Below are positions 9,076-17,317 of a stretch of DNA of 64,000 bases, piece by piece. Origin of the DNA: Bianquea renquensis (GTDB taxonomy: Bacteria > Bacillota > Clostridia > Lachnospirales > Bianqueaceae); the NCBI RefSeq assembly GCF_014384895.1, contig NZ_JACRSQ010000013.1, forward strand, positions 54,868 through 118,867, written 5' to 3'. A model generated the notes under the pieces. That model had not been told where the DNA came from, did not search any database, and saw nothing but the letters and a program-made list of their open reading frames with translations. The stretch's first letter is position 1; the number at the start of each line of letters is the position of its first letter. A program made the position numbers and the translations under genes.

Positions 9076-9103
9076 ATTATGGGGGATAAATCCCATTTGT
9101 CAA
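9076..9103 (-). promoter_or_regulatory. Promoter of the surface-protein operon with palindromic spacer
   Basis: On the minus strand, -35 TTGACA (9103-9098), a 16-bp spacer and -10 CATAAT (9081-9076). The spacer contains a perfect palindrome with 5-bp arms, GGGAT-TT-ATCCC (9083-9094), a good candidate operator. The microsatellite follows immediately. Downstream genes are those at 8880 to 3780. Confidence 0.7.
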
Positions 9104-9212
9104 GACTTATTTTATAAATTTCCATCTTTTCTCCCTGCATTTTTACGGCAAACTCCGCCGCCCTTTTAGCGGCAGGTCTATGGCCGCACTCATATTATAC
9201 AGGAAAGAAAAA

Positions 9213-9250
9213 GGAAAAAAAATCACCCATTTTGACCCCTAAAATGGGTG
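9213..9250 (-). terminator. Intrinsic terminator after the LuxR-type gene
   Basis: Minus strand: CACCCATTTT, 7-nt loop, AAAATGGGTG (perfect 10-bp stem, 9224-9250), then a run of eight T. A second GC-rich hairpin (CCCCCGAA/TTCGGGGG) lies at 9252-9274, nearer the gene. Confidence 0.8.
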
Positions 9251-9282
9251 GCCCCCGAAGCCCTTTTCGGGGGTCGCTTTGC

Positions 9283-10491
9283 CTATAAAAGCATGTACTT
9301 TTTCAGGTCTTTCCGGTTCTCCACGTTCAGTTTCCGCATGGCTGCGGAAATGTGGATTTTGGCCGTATTTACTGATATTTTCAGGTGTTTTGCGATCTCC
9401 TGGGTCGTCCAGTCGCGGGCGGCAAGCATGGCAATCGCAAACTCCGTGGTGGTTAAATCGTCGGCCACGTCATGCCCTGTTATGGGGTTGTGAACTCTAC
9501 GCCAGCCCGAAGAGAAACGATAAGTGATGTCGATAATCCTTTTAAAATCTTTCGGCCATTTGGGTTTAATGACCGCCTCCAGCATAGCCCCCAAAAGCCC
9601 GTGGTGTTCTCCAAAGCCCTCGATCAGATCATCGGGGCGGGCAAGCTCCCACGCCGCCAGAAGATGGGTCTCTGCCCGGTCAGGCTGTTTCATGCTCATG
9701 TAGTCCATGACCGCCACCAGATGTAAGTAGATGGCGGGGATTGGGTAACTGGCCGCGCCCATAGCAAGGGTAGCCGCCACAATTCCCGCGCTTTGGGCAT
9801 ATTCCCCTTTCAAATAGAGGGCGTGGGCCTGCACATACAGGGCAAAGGCGCGTATCCCCGGCGGCAGCAAAGGCAGGAAGTAATCGGCCTCCGGCATTTC
9901 CTCCGGCAGCGGCAAATGTAAAAGCACCGCCCCCGTGGACGCGATAAACGCCGACGCCGCCCGAAACTGGGGCGACTGCTCCCCCGCAGCGGCAAGGGAA
10001 GCGTCCAGCTCCCCCAGGGCAAACCGGGAGCGCTGTATCTGCCCCATAGGGAGATTGGCATAGGCATAAATCAGACAGGCGGAGAGCCGCGCCCCCATGT
10101 CGGGGCTGGTGAGATAGGCTTCCGCCTCTTTTGCCGCCGCTTCCGGCTGGCCGCTGAAATAGTGGTACTCCGCCATAGCAATATCCCGCCGTGGGCCTGC
10201 CGCCATCGCTTCCACCGCTTCCCGGCAATGTCCCGGCGCAAAAGCTGTATTCATAAGGGGCATAAGGTTTGTGTAGTCAATCCCGCCCGCGTCTGCTTCT
10301 TTTGCAGGGGGCTTTGTCTGCCGTCTGGTCCGGCGCGGGTCTTTGGGCTTCTCCGCGCCGGCGGGAACCGCCCATGCGTTTCCGATTTTCTGTGCGCCGG
10401 GGATACGCCCCTCGGCGCAGTATTGGTTGATCCTCCGTTCCGACACGCCCCATTTTTCCGCCGCTTCCCGGAGAGAAAGATATTGTTTCAT
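9283..10491 (-). CDS. Two-headed regulator: N-terminal HTH_17, C-terminal LuxR HTH
   Basis: 402 codons. Residues 1-50 form an excisionase/MerR-like HTH_17 domain (YLSLREAAEKWGVSERRINQ, then YCAEGRIPGAQKIGNAW), followed by a basic linker (PRRTRRQTKPP). The middle 250 residues are Ala/Leu-rich helical repeats, like the TPR-type sensor arm of MalT/LAL regulators but short. The last 55 residues are a LuxR HTH (DWTTQEIAKHLKISVNTAKI, then HISAAMRKLNVENRK). ATG 10491 is preferred over upstream starts because GGCGGTGG precedes it and HTH_17 proteins of this type start MKxYLSL. It sits next to the microsatellite promoter and probably controls the surface-protein operon. It has its own leader hairpin and terminator. 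Confidence 0.85.
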   Translation of the reverse strand: MKQYLSLREAAEKWGVSERRINQYCAEGRIPGAQKIGNAWAVPAGAEKPKDPRRTRRQTKPPAKEADAGGIDYTNLMPLMNTAFAPGHCREAVEAMAAGPRRDIAMAEYHYFSGQPEAAAKEAEAYLTSPDMGARLSACLIYAYANLPMGQIQRSRFALGELDASLAAAGEQSPQFRAASAFIASTGAVLLHLPLPEEMPEADYFLPLLPPGIRAFALYVQAHALYLKGEYAQSAGIVAATLAMGAASYPIPAIYLHLVAVMDYMSMKQPDRAETHLLAAWELARPDDLIEGFGEHHGLLGAMLEAVIKPKWPKDFKRIIDITYRFSSGWRRVHNPITGHDVADDLTTTEFAIAMLAARDWTTQEIAKHLKISVNTAKIHISAAMRKLNVENRKDLKKYMLL

Positions 10492-10598
10492 GCTGCCACC
10501 GCCTTTATGTCTGCGGATTGTTTTCCGCTTATTATCAGCCTCTATTATATACGAAATGCCGTATGTTTTCAAGTTCGCAAGCAATCCACGATTCGACA

Positions 10599-10642
10599 GC
10601 AGAGAGAAATACAACTTTTTGCCGGGCTGCTTTTCTCTCTGC
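10599..10642. promoter_or_regulatory. Long hairpin upstream of the LuxR-type gene
   Basis: GCAGAGAGAAA (10599-10609) and TTTCTCTCTGC (10632-10642) form a perfect 11-bp stem about 110 nt before the regulator's start codon. It may be an operator or a leader structure. Confidence 0.45.
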
Positions 10643-10877
10643 ATATCGTTCTTCGTTTTTTATCCTGCTGTAAATGGATAATCTTTTCTTTCTGCCGTAG
10701 TTTCCTTAGATTGGGAGGTTCAAAGGGGTTCATGATGAACCGGCGCTCGGTTCACCATGAAGACATACTGCCCCCTTGTGAGTGAAGATGTCTTGTTTTA
10801 CAGCAGATAATATCGATTGGAGGTCGCACTGCCGTTTTCACGGTAGTGCGCCTCTTTTCGTATCAGCCCGGCTTTTT
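10643..10877. other. Non-coding gap with two hairpins
   Basis: No gene seen. Hairpin 1 at 10729-10761 pairs TTCATGaTGAACCG with CGGTTCAccATGAA. Hairpin 2 at 10825-10850 pairs CGCACTGCCG with CGGTAGTGCG around TTTTCA, followed on the plus strand by CCTCTTTT. They could be transcription ends or remains of a conjugative regulatory region. Confidence 0.4.
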
Positions 10878-11455
10878 CTAAATCCTTGACTGCCCATCGC
10901 TTTGCACCTCCGGTTCATGACGGACAGCAGGAGGGCTGTTCCGTCTGTTTTTCGGCGCAGTTGTCTGCAGGCCTGCGCCGCCGGATTTTTTCTCCCTTGC
11001 CGGCGGTTTTCTGTTCTTCGGTGCGTTCTTTTCGCTCATCTGCTGATCCTGTCCACCGGGAGGAGCTTCCTCCGGCGGAAGTGATACCGCTGCCAGTTCG
11101 GGATGATATTTTTCGATAATGCCGTCCATGATTTCTTTCTTATCGGCATATTCCACCTTTCTGCTACCGTTGTCGGCTACGGTGTAGGGATTATTCTCAT
11201 CAAACCGAATGCCCCATTTGAAGAACAGCTTCAGTTTGACACGCATAGGATGCACACCGGTTTTCATCACCACAAACTGTCCTTTGGGCATGGATTTGAG
11301 TTCATCGGGCGTGAGCAAGGGCCGTTCTATCATCTGCAGAGATTGTGACGGATCGTTCTTGCCGCGGCTGACCGAGCCGGACATGACCGTCCGGCTGCCA
11401 AGCGCTTTGGATAATACCTCCGCAGAACTGCTGTTGGGCGCAAAACCTAACATTT
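10878..11455 (-). pseudogene. VirD4/TraG-type coupling protein, C-terminal fragment
   Basis: The frame contains LGSRTVMSGSVSRGKNDPSQ then SLQMIERPLLTPDELKSMPK and GQFVVMKTG, characteristic of the C-terminal part of VirD4-like ATPases that bring DNA to the conjugation channel in Tn1549/CTn-type elements. It ends in a Pro/Lys-rich tail. The N-terminal two thirds, with both Walker motifs, are missing; the frame is fused to an IS3 orfB fragment at about 11455, and a stop lies just upstream. It is non-functional and marks the element as derived from a conjugative transposon. Confidence 0.75.
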
Positions 11456-11813
11456 TCTGGCTGCTTCAATGTCAATGCCTGATACATGCGTATCCGGCCA
11501 TAAGTCCCTTTACCTGCTGGCGAAGCTGGATGAGTTCCTCATTAAGCGTCATGGCGCTTTGTGGGGTCTGTGACCCTGCCCCCAGATCAAGATTGCCAAG
11601 ACGGTTAGCCCGCACCCAGCCATACATGGTATTCTTGGGAACCCCCAGTTCTTTGGCCGCCTTAGCTTGTCCGATTTCTTTTGCCAGCTTCACGGCCTGT
11701 ACTTTGTATTCGTGGTCATATTGTCTGTTTTCTGCCATTTTTGTTCACTCCTTATTCTCTTAATTATATCTCAAATCCTTGAGTATGGAGTGTCAACTTT
11801 TTTTATACCACAT
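11456..11813 (-). mobile_element. IS3-family insertion sequence, left half
   Basis: The outer inverted-repeat region starts at 11813 (minus strand TGTGGTAT, then GTTGACAC and CTCAAGGATTT) and is followed by orfA (11738-11472). The inner side reads MYQALTLKQPENV, an orfB N-terminal segment, in another frame and then joins virD4, so internal sequence has been lost. GTTGACAC and CTCAAGGATTT also occur at the opposite IS end at 16265, showing the same IS type. Confidence 0.75.
11472..11738 (-). pseudogene. IS3-family OrfA, C-terminally altered
   Basis: 88 codons beginning MAENRQYDHEYKVQAVKLAK, with the HTH KAAKELGVPKNTMYGWVR that lets IS3 OrfA bind the element's ends. The leucine-zipper region is cut after LNEELIQLRQQVK, and the last residues come from the deletion junction. 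Without full orfB no transposase can be made here. Confidence 0.75.
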
Positions 11814-11985
11814 CAGTGGATGGCGGGTATTCCCGGATCACCCATGTGCATCGGTAACTGTCGCCGAGGATATAGTGGTCGGATAAAAATTTGATGGTAC
11901 CGGGCAGGATCATATCGAAAAAGTCCTTTGTGCGGATTTCTTCCATCTGCTCCGGCGTGAGTACCTTTGGTTTTCGTTTCAGCAT
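11814..11985 (-). pseudogene. VirB4/TraE-like conjugation ATPase, 5' fragment
   Basis: Starts MLKRKPKVLTPEQMEEIRTK, preceded by AAGGAGG, and continues FLSDHYILGDSYRCTWVIRE then YPPSTD, where the IS3 end interrupts it. This matches the extreme N-terminus of the VirB4-type ATPases of Tn1549-like elements (about 800 residues when complete). All catalytic motifs are lost. Family assignment is by recollection of the N-terminal motif. Confidence 0.65.
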
Positions 11986-12080
11986 GTTTCCTCCTTCCGC
12001 CGTCTTGTGAAAGCTGAAAAGGCGCAAAAAAATCAGCCGCTTCGCTTTCACAAAACGACTGATTCTTGTTACTGTTTGAT

Positions 12081-13952
12081 TTATAAAGTCGGGTGGAATC
12101 CCTCATCCTCCGAGACGGTTTCCTCCAGCCTGCTGGCCAGTGTGATCTCCGGCAGCGCCTTTAGGAACTGCTCGGCGTTCCGGTAGGCGATGCCATCCTC
12201 CGTGTCCACATCCTCTCCAAGATACAGGACATACCGGCCTGCCAGCGTCCCGTACCGGGGCGAGGTCAGCGCCAACTTTTCCTCATCCAGCAGATGCCTT
12301 GCCTGCTCCCGTACATACTGGCTGCTGTGCTTGATCTCATAGGCGGCGCAGGAATTGGTTTCTCTATCATAGATGACCATATCATATTCGCCGCTGGCAA
12401 ACTGCAGCTTGAACACCTTGTACTGCTTGGGAAGCGCCTTCATCGTTTCCAATAGGATAATGTCCTCCAGCATCCGCCCCCGGACTTCTCCGAGGATACG
12501 CTCCGTGATATAGTCCCTTTCATCCGATGATAGCTGGCTGAATGTTTCGTCCTGCATCAGCGAATACACCAAAGCCTGCGCCTGGCAGTAGCGCATACCG
12601 GGCTGTGTAAACAAGACCCTCTGCTCTTTCTCAGCGCCGGGCGCATACTCGATGGGGCATTCCACGATCAAATCCAGCGATTTTAAATACTGCTTGATCT
12701 GTAGTGCCTGGGAATCGGTCACGTTAAGCGTCTGCTGCTCCCGGTTGCGGATATTGAGAAGCTGCATCAGCTTTTCAGTCACGGCCTGTTTGTCAATCCT
12801 GCCGAGCGCGTCCGTCCTTTTTGTGGCATCCCTCTCATTGCGCAGGTTCCGTTCTGAAATGCCCAGGTCATGGGAGACAAAATCCTGCGTGATAACCTTC
12901 TGCACAAAACTGTGGTTCATATCCTCAATGATACGGTTGATGGCATTGGTCAGTTCATCCGCTTCATAGAGACTGCGCAGATGCCCGAAATAATGGCCAT
13001 ATCTAAAGCACGCCAGCGAATGCTGGATGTTTTTCGCAATGGCTGTGTCAATATACCGCCGGGTGGACTCGTTATCCCGGAAGGAGGAATCGTCTGCGGC
13101 GGCATCCTCATCCTCGAAGGCCAGTTCCCCCGGCTGGAGCATCCCGCCGTAGCGGATATACTCATCGATGCTGTCGATGCCAAGTAGACGGCTATATTCC
13201 CGGAATGGGATGAATGTCGTGTGGATGGTGCGCACCCGGTCATACAGCTCGTTGTCCCGTGCAAACCAGAAGCCCAGGGAATCCGTACCGGACAGCACGA
13301 TCCGCATTCCCATAGGGACATACAGGTCGGAAAGCAGCGCGGCGGAGTCGATAAAATCCTCCATCAGAGTTACTTCATCGATAAAGATATACTTATATCC
13401 GGCATGGTACAGTGTATCCAGGTCATGGACAAGGTTGTTCATGATATCGCTGCTTCGCATCTTCACATAAGCGGTTTTTTCCAGTTCTTCCTCATTCATA
13501 TCTGCAATCGCCTGATACAGCATGGTCGTCTTTCCTGTCCTGCGAAGGCCGTAGACAGCGCAGACCCTCGTCCAGTTTTTATCATCCCGCAGATAACGCA
13601 CAAGTTTTTCAAAGCAATCCCGCTTTTCAAGTTCCCTGACATTCCGAACCATACTGCCAAGTGCAGCCCCGGTTATGAGATTTGTTTCAAACTTCATCGC
13701 TTTCACCTCCTGGATGGGAACCTGTTTTTTCAGTTCCTTCAACCGTTCTTCCAACTGTTTCCGTTCCCCGATCTGATCCCGGATTTCCTCCAGTTCATCT
13801 TCCCGGATATATTTGCTTTTGATTTTCCCGTCCTCCCGCCACTGTCGGTAGTGCTGGACTTTCCCTTTAATCGTCTTTCGGGAAATGTATCCGGCAGGCA
13901 GCCCTGCAATCCGTTCTTCGATACGGCGTATGATCTCATACACATCCTCCAT
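12081..13952 (-). CDS. AAA-type ATPase with PD-(D/E)XK-like C-terminus
   Basis: 623 residues. The N-terminal 95 residues are a charged helical segment (coiled-coil-like ERKQLEERLKELKKQ). The ATPase core has Walker A GLRRTGKTT (about 135-143) and Walker B YKYIFIDEVT (about 187-196), then LSGTDSLGFWFARDNELYDR, typical of the AAA_14/DUF4143 or archaeal-type ATPases. The last 120 residues show RGRMLEDIILLE, GEYDMVIYD and AYEIKHS, which fit the E-D-ExK order of a restriction-endonuclease-like fold. Such proteins are widespread in Firmicutes and Archaea with no firm role; defence or DNA repair is possible. It lies between virB4 and trbL fragments beside an Xre/HipA pair, and a decayed paralogue sits at 45.4-46.8 kb beside a second pair. 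Confidence 0.8.
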   Translation of the reverse strand: MEDVYEIIRRIEERIAGLPAGYISRKTIKGKVQHYRQWREDGKIKSKYIREDELEEIRDQIGERKQLEERLKELKKQVPIQEVKAMKFETNLITGAALGSMVRNVRELEKRDCFEKLVRYLRDDKNWTRVCAVYGLRRTGKTTMLYQAIADMNEEELEKTAYVKMRSSDIMNNLVHDLDTLYHAGYKYIFIDEVTLMEDFIDSAALLSDLYVPMGMRIVLSGTDSLGFWFARDNELYDRVRTIHTTFIPFREYSRLLGIDSIDEYIRYGGMLQPGELAFEDEDAAADDSSFRDNESTRRYIDTAIAKNIQHSLACFRYGHYFGHLRSLYEADELTNAINRIIEDMNHSFVQKVITQDFVSHDLGISERNLRNERDATKRTDALGRIDKQAVTEKLMQLLNIRNREQQTLNVTDSQALQIKQYLKSLDLIVECPIEYAPGAEKEQRVLFTQPGMRYCQAQALVYSLMQDETFSQLSSDERDYITERILGEVRGRMLEDIILLETMKALPKQYKVFKLQFASGEYDMVIYDRETNSCAAYEIKHSSQYVREQARHLLDEEKLALTSPRYGTLAGRYVLYLGEDVDTEDGIAYRNAEQFLKALPEITLASRLEETVSEDEGFHPTL

Positions 13953-14044
13953 AGGTCACTGCACCTCCTTTGCTTATAGTATATCCAAAGATAACCTACA
14001 AGTCAAGAGGTTATCCAGAAAAGGGGGATAACATCCGCAGACGC

Positions 14045-14671
14045 TCATCCGTCTGCTGTGGTTTCCGCCGCAATCACAAGCAGCCGGTCATCGCTGCCGG
14101 ATCCATGGCAGGTGGAGAGGGTCAGAAGCTGCCCGCCGTAAACCGGCATTGCTTCCGTCTTGAGCAGGGATTTCTCCCGGATACGGGAAACCTGTTCCTG
14201 ACACACCGCCTCATCTGCCGCATCAAGGAAGCTGTACCAGTCATCATACTTATTGACAACGGCCACGGCGAACACCTCATACCGCATACAGCCGGAGGCG
14301 GTTTCAAATTCAATGGCCGGATGCGCTGTAAGGTAGTCCCTGTCTGTATACTGCTCCAGGCTCCCAAACATCGTACCGTTTTTCATGTTATGGCCGAACA
14401 GGATCAGGTTATCACTTTGCAGGCTGCATCTGGCGTCCAGGAACGGCACACCGCTTTGGCTGTACTCGCCGGATAATTCACCTCTGTGCCTGGGATACAA
14501 ATCCATCCGATGCAGTCGCTGTTCTCTGCGAAGAGTGGGGCAAGGTTTCTCGCCTCCGCAGCTTCGGGAACCTGTTCTGCTTCCTCTGCCACAGGTTCTG
14601 ATTCCGTTTCCTTTGTGGGTTCCGGTTCCACCATTTCCACAAGCGTCTGAAAATGCTCCTTGTCTGACCTG
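14045..14671 (-). pseudogene. Class B sortase, broken and fused to hipA-like gene
   Basis: Sequence upstream of 14470 reads NSDCIGWICIPGTEVNYP; then a short deletion changes frame and it continues GEYSQSGVPFLDARC, LILFGHNMKNGTMFG and QLLTLSTCHGSGSDDRLLVI. The His of FGHNM, Cys of LSTC and Arg of DDR are the sortase catalytic triad. Roughly 18 residues between NYP and GEYS that other class B sortases have are missing, causing the frameshift. The N-terminal membrane anchor has been replaced by the hipA-like gene, joined near 14671. It cannot make an active sortase, although TGD-type substrates are encoded nearby. Confidence 0.75.
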
Positions 14672-15444
14672 ATTCGTTCCATATCGATTCTCGGCACAAT
14701 CCGCCGGATAGCCGCCTTGCACTCCTTATCCTCCACGCCGGACAGGAAATCATAGTAATTGATTTTCCGGCCGTTCTGCTTGATAGCGGAGGTTGGGAAC
14801 TGATAGACACGGGCGTTCAGCGCGTCCTCGTCTGCCAGGACTTCTCTCATGACATTTTCATCCGCCTGCGGCAGCAGACAGCTCCCGCAGTCAAACACCG
14901 GCGCTATACACGCCTGATTTGCGATGTCGTCATAAAGGAATCCCCAGTTTCCATTGTGGCGGTCGAAATTTCCAAGCAGGGCGTCCACCACGAACACATT
15001 CCAGAAATGCCCGGTCAGCATAGCAGGATCGACATACTGCTGTTTTTCCAACGCTTCCAGTATATCCGAAAGTTCTGTACCGCTGCCGTCTGATTCCGAA
15101 TCGAGAATCGTATTCTTGATGGAGCAGAAATCAAAGAACCGCTTTCCGTCTGCTGTAAAATCCTTGCAAGCGCATACAACCTTTGTCTTTGTTCCCACCC
15201 GGTAAGTGCCGAGCAGCGTTTCCTGCGCCGTCACACCCAGAAGATTGAAGATGCTGCTGGCGATATGCTCGCTGATACAGCTATTGGTATAGGACAGCGT
15301 TGTGGGTTTTTTCCCGCCGGATGGGGAAAACTTCAGCATATACTGACTCCCGCCGTATTCTATGGCAATTTTCTTTCCGTTTGCTCCGTTGTAAGCTCTG
15401 CCGAGTATCTTGCGGCAGTCTGTAAAGTCAACTCCTTCCATCAT
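14672..15444 (-). pseudogene. HipA-like kinase, C-terminus replaced by sortase sequence
   Basis: Nearly identical to the intact copy at 43908-44807 through MERIR, then the frame runs into the sortase remnant and ends at 14404 (346 codons in all). It keeps the kinase residues: GNFDRHNGN (catalytic Asp, HipA/CtkA style) and VFDCGS (metal-binding Asp in place of DFG). The lost part is the last helical segment (FLGEVPYISDLQKEFYSRYI in the other copy), so activity is uncertain. Its ATG overlaps the stop of the Xre gene upstream (ATGA), as in antitoxin-toxin operons. Confidence 0.75.
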
Positions 15445-15860
15445 GGATTCCTTCCCCATAGATATTTCTTTCGCAGGTAATCGGCGTGTTCCGGCGTAAT
15501 AACGCCTTCGCTGATTTCTGCCAGATTGATGCTTCCGTAAAGCTCTCCCCAATAACAGTCGAGGAGTTTGGACTTCGTCTTAAGCCCGTCCTTGTAGGCG
15601 TCCAGATCGTGCTGGAGATATTCGGGAAGTCCGTATTCATAAGCGCGTTCACGCTCGGTCTGCCGGATGCCGCCTTCTGCAAGCAGTTCCATTGTAACGC
15701 CAAGCGCCTTTGCCAGCTTGTAAACCGTTTCAGCAGAACATTTTTCCAGTTTCGTTTTTCCGCTGCATATATCGCTCAGCGTAGCGTGCGGGATACCCGC
15801 CTGTTCTGCAAGCCGGTATTTGGTCATGTGCGCCTGCTTTAACAAATCGTCAATAATCAT
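15441..15860 (-). CDS. Xre-family repressor paired with HipA-like kinase
   Basis: 139 residues starting MIIDDLLKQAHMTKYRLAEQ. Residues about 5-60 are a Cro/C1-type HTH (AGIPHATLSDICSGKTKLEK). The C-terminal 70 residues (YGLPEYLQHDLDAYKDGLKT, then YWGELYGSINLAEISEGVI) form a conserved extension that may contact the kinase. The start follows GAGGTGA. It is coupled to the HipA-like gene by an ATGA overlap, the usual arrangement of HipB/HipA-type modules in which the HTH protein represses the operon and neutralises the kinase. The copy at 44804-45223 is almost identical. Confidence 0.85.
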   Translation of the reverse strand: MIIDDLLKQAHMTKYRLAEQAGIPHATLSDICSGKTKLEKCSAETVYKLAKALGVTMELLAEGGIRQTERERAYEYGLPEYLQHDLDAYKDGLKTKSKLLDCYWGELYGSINLAEISEGVITPEHADYLRKKYLWGRNP

Positions 15861-15881
15861 CGTACCATCACCTCTCACTTT

Positions 15882-15910
15882 ATTATATCGGCATACCGAA
15901 ATAAAATCAA
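15882..15910 (-). promoter_or_regulatory. Promoter and operator of Xre/HipA cassette 1
   Basis: Minus strand -35 TTGATT (15910-15905), 17-bp spacer, -10 TATAAT (15887-15882). The spacer next to the -10 box holds TCGGTATGCCGA (15888-15899), an imperfect palindrome well placed for autorepression. The same arrangement with identical spacing is at 45248-45276. Confidence 0.75.
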
Positions 15911-15942
15911 GTGGGTTTGAAAAACTTTACGAAAGGTTCCCT

Positions 15943-16257
15943 TTATTTTCCGGCTGCTCTTGCCACGCTTCGGGTTAGGTTCACCGCTGTGGTAGTCGCG
16001 TGAACGACACTCATCATGTTCACTCTGACAGAGGAGTCCAGGCCGAACTGCTGCGCAATCCTCGGCACTTCATTGGACGCAAGCATGATGCCGAGTCCCA
16101 GGAGCATATTTCCGGGAAAGGTCAAAAGTCCGAGATACAAAAGCGTTGTCTGCATAAAAGCAGTTAAACACAAAGCTGTTATCTGCTTGCACCATTGATT
16201 GAAGCCGTCCTGATAACCTCTTGGGACTGAGAACATATATAAAGAGCCGACTGCCAT
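15943..16257 (-). pseudogene. TrbL/VirB6-like conjugation membrane protein, C-terminal fragment
   Basis: MAVGSLYMFSVPRGYQDGFN, then ITALCLTAFMQTTLLYLGLL, NMLLGLGIML and SNEVPRIAQQFGLDSSVRVN match the C-terminal part of the VirB6/TrbL-type channel protein of Tn1549/CTn conjugative elements, with two hydrophobic helices. The internal Met is probably not a start: the IS3 end at 16265 cuts the gene immediately upstream. In intact elements trbL is soon followed by virB4; here the Xre-HipA-ATPase block lies between them. Confidence 0.7.
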
Positions 16258-16264
16258 CTGATTT

Positions 16265-16740
16265 TGTCAATATTAGTTGACACATTTTCCTCAAGGATTT
16301 TGTATCCTATGCTGCTTTTTTCAACGAATCATAGTATTGCTGTCGTTTGACCATCGGAGGGAGCCCACCATTAGCAGAACATATCCTTCGGTTATTCCAG
16401 TAGCTGACAAAATACCTCCAGATGACAGTCCTGAGTTCCTCAGTGGTCATTTCTTCTGTATCATAACGGTCATACAGCAGTTCTGACTTCATTCTGGCCC
16501 ACATGCTTTCACATCGGGCATTATCGTGACATCTGCCGCCTGCGCTGTTCATGCTTTGCTGTATGCCATACTGCCGGATTGCATCCCGGTAAAGCTGGCT
16601 GGTGTACTGGCCCCCCCTGTCACTGTGGATAATAGCTCCACGGATTCCTGGATACGCTTTCGCTGCATTCTCCAGTGTCTGCACACATAACGGGGCTTTC
16701 ATGTTGGTATCCATCGCCAGACCGACCACGCTGGAAATGA
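16265..16740 (-). mobile_element. IS3-family insertion sequence, right half
   Basis: The outer end on the plus strand begins TGTCAATATTAGTTGACAC followed by CTCAAGGATTTTG, matching the end at 11813. It contains the 3' two thirds of orfB and joins a conjugation-element gene near 16740. Both half-copies point the same way, and the segment between them (11814-16264) is bounded by outer IS ends. Confidence 0.75.
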
Positions 16741-16774
16741 ATGTCTTGGAATTGGATTTCGTTCTTTGCCACAA
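16307..16774 (-). pseudogene. IS3-family OrfB transposase, C-terminal fragment
   Basis: From VVGLAMDTNMKAPLCVQTLE onward it carries the rve integrase core: GAIIHSDRGGQYTS with the second catalytic Asp, and GGRCHDNARCESMWARMKSE with the catalytic Glu. The first catalytic Asp and the N-terminal HTH are missing. The first residues of the frame derive from the neighbouring gene. Confidence 0.8.
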
Positions 16775-17138
16775 ACCGTTTCACTGCATCCCATAATTTC
16801 AAATCTGCCGTCAGCAGATACAGGGCAGACATGAGGGAATAATTCTTTTTGTCGAGCTTCTCCGTAGCTTCGGCAAATACCTTTCGATGCTTCTCGTTTC
16901 TGAATTCCATAGGGTTGTTCTCACTTTCTCTGATATATTTTTCAAGCCGAATTAAAAACGGCTCATAGTTGATACACGACATGGCTTTGGCCATAACCTC
17001 CCGGTATGTCGCCATGCCGGACTCTATGCCCTCTGCAGAACAGATTACAACGACGCCATGTCCTCTCGGCGGGAAGTTTGGAATTCTCCGCATCATCTTT
17101 TCATATTCCTGGAGAGGATAGTTGTCGGTAAAATACAT
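16741..17138 (-). pseudogene. Hypothetical conjugative-element protein, 3' end lost
   Basis: Starts MYFTDNYPLQEYEKMMRRIP (AAAGGAATC upstream) and runs to FVAKNEIQFQDIHFQ, where IS3 sequence takes over. It has no signal peptide or membrane helix; a helical C-terminal half contains KKNYSLMSALYLLTADLKLW. I do not recognise a named family; its position next to trbL/virB4 fragments suggests an accessory gene of the conjugative element. Confidence 0.5.
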
Positions 17139-17261
17139 TTCGTTTGATTCCTTTCGATAAAATAAAAAAGAGATGGCTTTTGTTCCATCTCTCTGATTCA
17201 TAACTGTATTTGATTTTTCTTGTAGAGGCGATTAAGCCTAAAAAGGCTAATCGCCTCTTTA

Positions 17262-17300
17262 CAAAAAAAATAAGGCACGATCCTTTCATTGAATCATGCC
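17262..17300 (-). terminator. Intrinsic terminator of the flavodoxin lipoprotein gene
   Basis: Minus strand: GGCATGATTC, 7-nt loop, GGATCGTGCC, then TTATTTTTTTT. A second, longer hairpin with GAGGCGATTA/TAATCGCCTC arms lies at 17225-17257. The first hairpin resembles the one at 46805-46840. Confidence 0.8.
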
Positions 17301-17317
17301 CCAAAACTTTTTTGCTG

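Noticed and set aside
10729..10850. Origin of transfer of the conjugative element
   Set aside because: Hairpins are present, but there is no relaxase gene nearby and no recognisable nick-site motif, so the claim cannot be supported.
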